A stretch of 64,000 bases of DNA from contig CM035433.1 of NCBI GenBank assembly GCA_020310875.1, positions 112,103,806 to 112,167,805 on the forward strand, given 5' to 3'. Origin of the DNA: Ceratopteris richardii (taxonomy: Eukaryota > Streptophyta > Polypodiopsida > Polypodiales > Pteridaceae). Below, one piece after another: positions 58,446 through 64,000 of the stretch (positions are counted from its first letter, which is position 1; each line of letters opens with the position of its first letter). The notes under the pieces are model-generated. The model did not search any database, had not been told where the DNA came from, and worked only from the letters and a program-made list of their open reading frames with translations. The position numbers and the translations under genes were made by a program.

Positions 58446-58707
58446 TGTTGAGAGTTCCATGCTCCACCCTTTTGTCCAAACCTTGATTCATTCTCATGCA
58501 AGCACATATATCCCACATGCAAGGGAATTCTCCCAAACTCCATATAAGCAAGGCCTCCCTTCACTCCACACAAGTCATTCCACTCTAGCTCATTGCCAAG
58601 AGTGTGCTTCCTCTCCTCATGGAGTCTCTATGCTCATAGAGCATCATTTGTAAGTTCTTTCCATTCTAATCTATTCATCATGTTTTAATATCTTTTGTTC
58701 CTTCCTC
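58446..58707 (+). repeat. 3' LTR of the non-coding element, missing its last 60 bases
   Basis: Matches 55796-56060 almost base for base and then jumps to host sequence at CATAG. Confidence 0.85.
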
Positions 58708-58712
58708 CATAG

Positions 58713-61700
58713 TGCTCTTAATTGGAGTAGTTTGTGGTCTTCTTTGAGCTTCTGGTATGCCTCACTCATGTTGTCGTATTCGTCTAGTAATCTGACATGA
58801 TCTTCTAATAACATCTTCATAGATTCTGAAGGAACAGCTTTGAAATGGATGGGAGTTAAGGGTTGGTCCGGTTGATCTAAAGCAGCTTCCAAGTTCTCTC
58901 TGTTCTGTTCCTGTAGACGTTGGTTCTCTTCTTTAGCTGCTGCTAAGTGGCGTCTGAGCAGTCCCATGTCTCTAGTAAGCGTCGCATTGTGAATAGTCTG
59001 AGTCCTTAACAAATTGTCAATATCTGTAATGGCCTCTTTTGTCTTTTGTTCACTTTCAAGTTCAAGTTTGAGGTAGGCCTGGCGTAGCTCTTGGTAGCGG
59101 GTGTTAAGTGAGGCATTCTCTATTGATACTGAATTGAGCTGTGACTGTAAATCGTTCATTGTCTGCTGGAGCGTCTGGTAACTAGTGCCAAGAGATGCAA
59201 ACTCATCTCTCACTTGTGTCATGCATGCGAACATCTGACGAAATGCAATATCGATGGTGGGTGATAATAGTAATGGTGGAGTGAGTGCACATGCTGTGGG
59301 TGTGGGTGTTGATACAAGGGGAAGGGGAAATAGGGATGGGAATGTGGATGCAGTGGTGATTGTGGAAAAATGTGATATGCCTAAATGTGGTGGTAGAATG
59401 GATGAGGTGAGTGGTGGTGCAGTGGGTGGTGATATATCCATGTCACTGGATGTGGTGTCAAGTGCCGTGACTGTGAATAGTGGAGTGACCATGGGTGCGT
59501 GAGTGGGTGTGAATACAGGATTTACAAAGCTAGCCGAGTAATTTACAGATGGGGTCTCTTGTACAGCTTGGTGGATAGGGGAAAAAGGAAATATAGTGGG
59601 TCGGGGAGGTGAGACGGGGGAGAAGGTTAATGGAGGAGGAAATGGGAATAGGGGTCTTGGAGGATTGGGGAAGGAAGGGAAGGATGGATGGAGAAATGGA
59701 CTAGTTAGAAGGGTGGAAGTCCTAAGAGGGAGGCTAGGTTGTGTAGGTGCGGAAAGGGTGGGAGGAATGGAGGCAACAAAAGCTTCTGCTATTGCACTAT
59801 CGAAGTATATGGATGGTCTTGGAGAGGCAGGGTTTACAAGAGAGACGGGAGGGACGAAAGGTGAAAGAGGAGCGGTTGGGGTGGTGGGTACTTCGACAAC
59901 GGTGGTGGTCTGAATAGCAGAGGTTTGGGGCAGGGAGTGGATGATGATTGTTTCGTTTGCCAAAGATCCTTCAGGGATGAGACGGGCTTCGCTGGCTTGT
60001 TGTGATGACTGACCATCTGTTGGTACACGAATATATTGACCTGGTTTTGATAAAAAGCATATGCGGCATGGGTCGAATTGTGGTAGTGGTTTTCTTTGCA
60101 ACTAGCGTAGTGCTTCCTCTGTTCCTATTGACTTGACCAGTTCTCTGAATCCTTGAATGTAGGATTCTTCAAAGCCTCTTGTAGCGAGTTCTTGTTCTAC
60201 TAGATCTTGGCTTTCTTCTTCCGTTAGCCTTTTATGTGCCCAAACTGCTTCCATGGTGCGGTACAACTTCTTGATTGCCACTCTGTAGGCCGTTGCTTCA
60301 CATGTCTCATCTTCGTAAGTGCTTGTGTCACCCTCGGTGTCAGTTTGTTGTTCCTATGTGTTTGTTTGTTCATGCTCTTGAGATTCTTGGCTTCCTTGAC
60401 TAGCTTCATCATCGCCATCTTCATCATCTGTTTCTGTTCTTTATTCTTCTGAGCTGGATACTACTTGTCCTTGTGGTTGATCAGGTGGAGTGGTAGGGTA
60501 GCTTGGTCATTCATATTCTTGAGAGAAAAACTGACCTTCAAAAAAACTGAAATTCATTTGAAAAAGCATCCGGCATTTCAAAATCGAACGTGGTGTTCAT
60601 TGGTTCAGCTTCCATATTGGGTATGTGGAAAGAAAATGCTTCCGCACCAATGGTGGTGGGAATTTCTGTTGCTGTAGTGGTAGGTTCTTGGACAGTGGTT
60701 ACTTGAGAGGTAACTGCATTGGTAGTGCCTTATGTGATGACAGGTCTTGATAGGCATATGCGAATGGTCTGCACAAATGCAGGGGGTTCCGTAGGAGATT
60801 GCTCTGGAGATGGTTCAGGAGACGGGGACTCGGGAACTTGTAGGCATGGGATAGATCCTCTCATGCGCTTGCCTGCTCGTCCCTTGCTAGATTTTCTGGC
60901 TTTCTTGGCTGTCCCTTTAAATGCCTTCAACTCTTCACTTGCCAAACAGATATAAACAATTCTCGTGAGAGCGAGATATCCATGGATGATTTTTTTTCGG
61001 TCCCATCTATGCTGTTCTAGATACAACTGATTAATAATCCAACTTGCCAGATCTACTGTTTGTGGTCCAATAAAAGATAAATACAATCCAAACCAAATAT
61101 TTTTGTGAGGCATGGTGAATCGATCCTAAGCTGGGAATGCAAAGTGTTGCATACATATACTTAAATGCTTAGATAGCTCAAGTGTGATGGTCGAAATATC
61201 TTCCCATTTGGTAACATCACCACGCTTCATAGGCTCTAGAATTATCCTTTCTCGCTCTGTTGGTGTGTGCGTTCCATGTATTTTAATCACAGCTCGAATC
61301 AAATCTTTTGAGAGATAAAACTTCTTAAACGGTGGGTCATTTACTAAGGATGGCAAAATGAAGGTGCATGGCAAATCCTTGTTCTCCGAGGCTGTCAATT
61401 TGGTTACCAAGTAGTAGCATCTGTAGAAATCTGGTTTAGGCAATGGATCACTAAAGTATTCGATGAAGCTTGCTCTAGCCCAAACGTGCTTTAAGCCTTC
61501 GGTATTCTAGAGCGCTTCAAATTCTCTAGAGAAGAACTGATACTTGCCCCACTTACTATTGTCAAAAGTCAAATTGGCATCAAAAATAAAATCTACATCT
61601 GCCAAAGGTCGTGCTAAACCTTGGAACCAATGAGAATTACGGTGAACTTTTCCAGTATATCCCCTAGGAGGATCATCAATCAACATAGGTCCTGGGAATC

Positions 61701-61809
61701 CTTGAAATTTGGGGGGTTGTGCCGTCAGATGGGGCTCAGCCAGTAATTCACCAATAGTAACCATCGGTACACTAGGGCCAGCTTCACAGGGTCCTTCTTC
61801 TGTCTGCAT
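58713..61809 (-). pseudogene. Long ORF of unknown function, N-terminal and middle parts
   Basis: ATG at 61809 (MQTEEGPCEAGPSVPMVTIG). A globular part reads KYQFFSREFEAL, VWARASFIEYFSDPLPKPDF, PTERERIILEPMKRGDVTKW and NIWFGLYLSFIGPQTVDLAS (61540-60990). Then a basic KGTAKKARKSSKGRAGKRM patch, an acidic TDDEDGDDEASQGSQ stretch (60430), a Pro/Ser/Thr-rich region of about 200 residues (60000-59250) and a coiled coil with ENASLNTRYQELRQAYLKLE and LAAAKEENQRLQEQNREN (59150-58750). Several single stops (near 61505, 61115, 60735, 60105) break an otherwise continuous frame. The first part vaguely recalls ORF1/ORF2-type plant transposon proteins, but I cannot name it. It may be a retroelement-borne gene. 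Confidence 0.55.
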
Positions 61810-62223
61810 GATGGGTGATGCGAATATGGAGAAGATCTGCTACAAAAGATTAGCACATTAGTATGAAAATTAATCATGATCCCATTAAAGTGAGACCGTA
61901 ATCCCTTTCCATAACCGATGTGTAACCTGTGTAGCCGAGTGTTGTGAGGTGGTTTATGGAATGATTTGTGCAAAACTAATGCAGGTCTCTAGACTCCTAC
62001 GTGCTTCAGATAGTGCATACATTGTGTTGGTAGTAGTCAATGAACAGAAGGACCCACAAGACAAGGAAGCCTACGAAGGGAGTCGGAGCGAAGAGAGAGC
62101 ACAAGCAGACACAGTAGTCAAAGAAGATCTGGCAAGTAGGCCATTTAAATTTTTCATGCACCAAAGAGTTGGGCACACAAGAAGAAGGAGCAAGTAGGCT
62201 GCTCCAGGAAATGTATGTCAAAA
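61810..62223. other. Spacer with no supported gene
   Basis: A plus-strand frame (61949-62197) reads NEQKDPQDKEAYEGSRSEER but has no homology that I recognise. On the minus strand 'ttttgtag' at 61841-61848 could be an acceptor for the ORF that starts at 61809. Confidence 0.4.
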
Positions 62224-62733
62224 TGTTAGAAGAAATCCCTACAAAAATAGTGATTTTCATCACTAAAAACCATTGTAAATACCATTTCATCTTTTTGTAG
62301 CTACATTTTGTGCAAGCCAAGGAGTCCTTGAGCTTGAGGAGCTTTAGAAGTACCTACCTATTAGTTTTCACATTTTTTAGACTCCGTTTGAACCCCCAAA
62401 TAGGCCCTAGAACCTAATTTTTTAACTAGGCCGGACACTAGGTTTGGACAGGACCAAAAGCTAGTGAAAAACTATAAATAGAGCTAGAGAGCTCATTTTT
62501 TAGGTTAGCTTGTAATAGATTTGATCTTGTATGAGCATTTTGGAAGTAATCTAAAAGAACTCCATTGTCTTCCTCTTTGTCTTGCCGTGTGTGCGCATGT
62601 GTGTAGGTGTGTGCATGTTGGTGTGCTTCTCACTCACGCACTTGTGCCTTCACTTGCTCGAGGTCATCATACCATCCTCATGTCTTCCCGGATTGACATT
62701 AAAGGAGGTGCTACTCATCACTGAGCTACACCA
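62224..62733 (+). repeat. 5' LTR of a Tat/Athila-like Gypsy element
   Basis: About 510 bp, from TGTTAGAAGAAATCCC to CTACACCA, with TATA box 'ctataaatagagc' near 62470. It is followed at once by the primer-site sequence. The same LTR family lies inverted at 54369-53837. The left border is approximate. Confidence 0.75.
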
Positions 62734-62737
62734 AATT

Positions 62738-62759
62738 TTGGCACCGTTGTCGGGGATTG
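62738..62759 (+). other. Primer binding site, TGGCGCCGTTGCCGGGGA-type
   Basis: TTGGCACCGTTGTCGGGGAT is two transitions away from the TTGGCGCCGTTGCCGGGGA-type site that follows the 5' LTR in plant Tat/Athila Gypsy elements. Both changes (G to A, C to T) are of the kind produced by decay of methylated C. Confidence 0.75.
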
Positions 62760-63094
62760 AGCTTTGAGGACGAGCGTGTGATGGTAAGACGTAGAGTTGA
62801 GGCATTGGAGTCATAGGTATTTTCTTCACTTTTATCTATTTTCTTTTGTTTTTCTCATCACCATCATCATCCTCACCATCTCCCACATCCATCTCCATCA
62901 TCGCGAAAATTTTCAGTTTGTGGTCATATCACCCCACCCATACCATTTCCCTCATTTCACTTGTGAGAGAGAGCGAGAGAGCATTTGTGTGCTTGTGCTT
63001 TTCTGTGTTTTTTGAGATTTTCTGCAGGAACCAGCATCCCCAGCAGCTGCACCAGCTCCAACAGGTAAAAAATTTGACTGTGCAGGTCCCGAGG
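62760..63094 (+). other. Leader of the Gypsy element
   Basis: No gene is supported. CAT-rich and T-rich, with a GAGAGAGAGCGAGAGAG run at 62966-62981. Confidence 0.5.
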
Positions 63095-63735
63095 CGTTGA
63101 CCTCTGTCAATCGCGACCGACAGAAAAGTTGACTATTTTGCAAAACAAAGTGTATAACTGTGATGTATAGGCCTAGAGCTTCATGAATATGTGTTTAAAT
63201 TTTTGAAATTCCTCAGTTTTCTGTCAATCGCGATCGACCTGTCAATCGCGGTCGACTTGTCAATCGCGATCGACAAACCACGACGGACACTTGCCGACCG
63301 ACCTGTCAATCGCGATCGACCCATCAATCGCGACCGACAGAGTTAACGACCGACTGACCACGACCGATAGAATCTACGCGTGACACGTGTCAATTGCGAT
63401 CGAGCCATCAATCGTGATCGACCAGTCAATCACGACTGACAGCCCCGACGGACCTGTCAATCGCGACCAACCCGGTCAACGACTGTTTGACCACGACCGA
63501 CTGAACACTCGCGACTGACCTGTCAATCGCGATCGACCCATCAATCGCGATCGATAGAGTCAATGACCCTTTGACCATGATTGACTGAAAATCTGGGCCA
63601 CGTGTCAATCGCGATTGACCCATCAATCGCGACTGACAGCCACGACGGACCTGTCAATCGCGACCAACATGTCGATCGCGACTGACCTATCAATCGCGAT
63701 TGACAGAGCTTGCGAACGGGATTGACGGGCAAATT
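63095..63735. repeat. GC-rich minisatellite, unit about TGTCAATCGCGATCGACC, in the Gypsy leader
   Basis: About twenty imperfect 18-bp units (CAATCGCGATCGAC core) are interspersed with CGACGGACC and GACCACGACCGAC words. A longer period is visible: 63302-63470 and 63518-63667 follow the same order of unit variants, 216 bp apart. Units are rich in CpG and contain the self-complementary TCGCGA and GATCGATC-like cores. Some units show CG to TG/CA changes. Confidence 0.9.
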
Positions 63736-64000
63736 TGGCCAATTTTTTAGGGCAAAAAATAGTGGTCTATTTTTGGCAATTTGTGGGACAAACACTAGGG
63801 TTTATCATTGCATTGTGAGGCCGCAACACAAGTAATTCGAGAATTCTGGTCTGCCTGTTAGCCTGTTTTAAATCCTATTTTAGCCCCAAAACCCTGAATT
63901 GATGTAACTTTCTCATACAAAACCCGTTTGCCATGATTTTTGTTTTGTTGGAAAGCTCGTGGGGAGTACAACCAAAACTTCCACTGGTTACGCTAAAATT
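63736..64000 (+). other. Gypsy leader continuing past the window
   Basis: No gag start is visible. The element runs off the right edge. Confidence 0.5.

Larger units (their letters stand above)
55796..58712 (+). mobile_element. Non-coding LTR element (LARD/TRIM-like) in the long minus-strand ORF
   Basis: The left LTR is 55796-56119 (TGTTGAGAGTTCC...TTTCAACA), followed by TGATATCAAAGCA, a two-mismatch version of the usual primer site. The right LTR starts at 58446 after the polypurine run GGAGGGGGGG and stops at 58707, 60 bases short. CATAG flanks the left end (55791-55795) and follows the shortened right end (58708-58712). The interior (2.3 kb) has no gag or pol. Degenerate 'tcccatatgtcc' repeats lie at 58195-58400. 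Confidence 0.88.

Noticed and set aside
58671-58712. Last residues of the minus-strand coiled-coil ORF as real coding
   Set aside because: This part is LTR sequence of the element at 55796-58712; the true coding stops at the junction.
59254-59913. Plus-strand Gly/Val-rich ORFs
   Set aside because: They are antisense shadows of the Pro/Ser/Thr-rich part of the minus-strand ORF.

Overview
The window is plant nuclear DNA made almost entirely of nested, decayed transposable elements and simple-sequence arrays. I see no intact host gene, no rRNA gene and no convincing tRNA gene. The plant assignment rests on TNP2-type CACTA transposases, LTR elements with initiator-Met-tRNA primer sites (TGGTATCAGA), a Tat/Athila-type primer site, L1-type LINEs with DUF4283 and zf-RVT domains, and degenerate TTTAGGG-like repeats. 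The species cannot be read from the sequence; a large, repeat-rich genome is likely.

Layout. 1-6127: Copia scraps, a CACTA relic (about 120-1529), a minus-strand L1 relic, a second L1 reverse-transcriptase piece, a (TATG)n array and the left half of a Copia element. 6128-21558: a 15.4-kb CACTA element (CACTA-1) in the Copia reverse-transcriptase gene, flanked by the 3-bp duplication ATG. 21559-23250: the rest of that Copia and its 3' LTR. 23270-24165: a minus-strand gag relic. 24166-30495: a second CACTA (CACTA-2, 6.3 kb, duplication GGG). 30499-33000: non-coding DNA plus another CACTA gene scrap. 33001-36525: a second L1, minus strand. 36525-42180: a minus-strand Copia (Copia-B) with a 3-kb LTR element nested in it. 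42290-46966: plus-strand Copia relics. 46967-53836: a Gypsy-like gag element. 53837-61809: a minus-strand LTR and a long, broken ORF of unknown function, interrupted by a non-coding LTR element at 55796-58712. 62224-64000: a plus-strand Tat/Athila-like 5' LTR, primer site and leader carrying a GC-rich satellite.

The best candidate for something new is inside CACTA-1. Besides its transposase (TNP2, 10846-15585) and a Transposase_24-like second gene, it carries two modules that look captured from chromatin genes. One is a broken SET-domain reading frame (9533-10703) just upstream of the transposase. The other is a near-perfect foldback of about 380-bp arms with a loop of about 10 bases (11310-12086), lying in a transposase intron. 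Both arms encode the same piece of an SMC-hinge protein that resembles DMS3/GMI1, factors of plant RNA-directed DNA methylation and DNA repair. The host-type intron is kept in both arms. A transcript through it would fold into long dsRNA matching a silencing-pathway gene. This suggests a transposon that targets host silencing through RNA; it is an inference and needs small-RNA and homology tests.

Both CACTA elements share a plan: CACTACAA ends, subterminal repeats (GCGACG-type in CACTA-1, GTCGGTATG-type in CACTA-2), a hairpin at the inner edge of the subterminal zone, a CT/GA tract, and kilobases of alternating purine-pyrimidine (CA/TG, TATG) minisatellite. Those arrays yield many long but meaningless ORFs.
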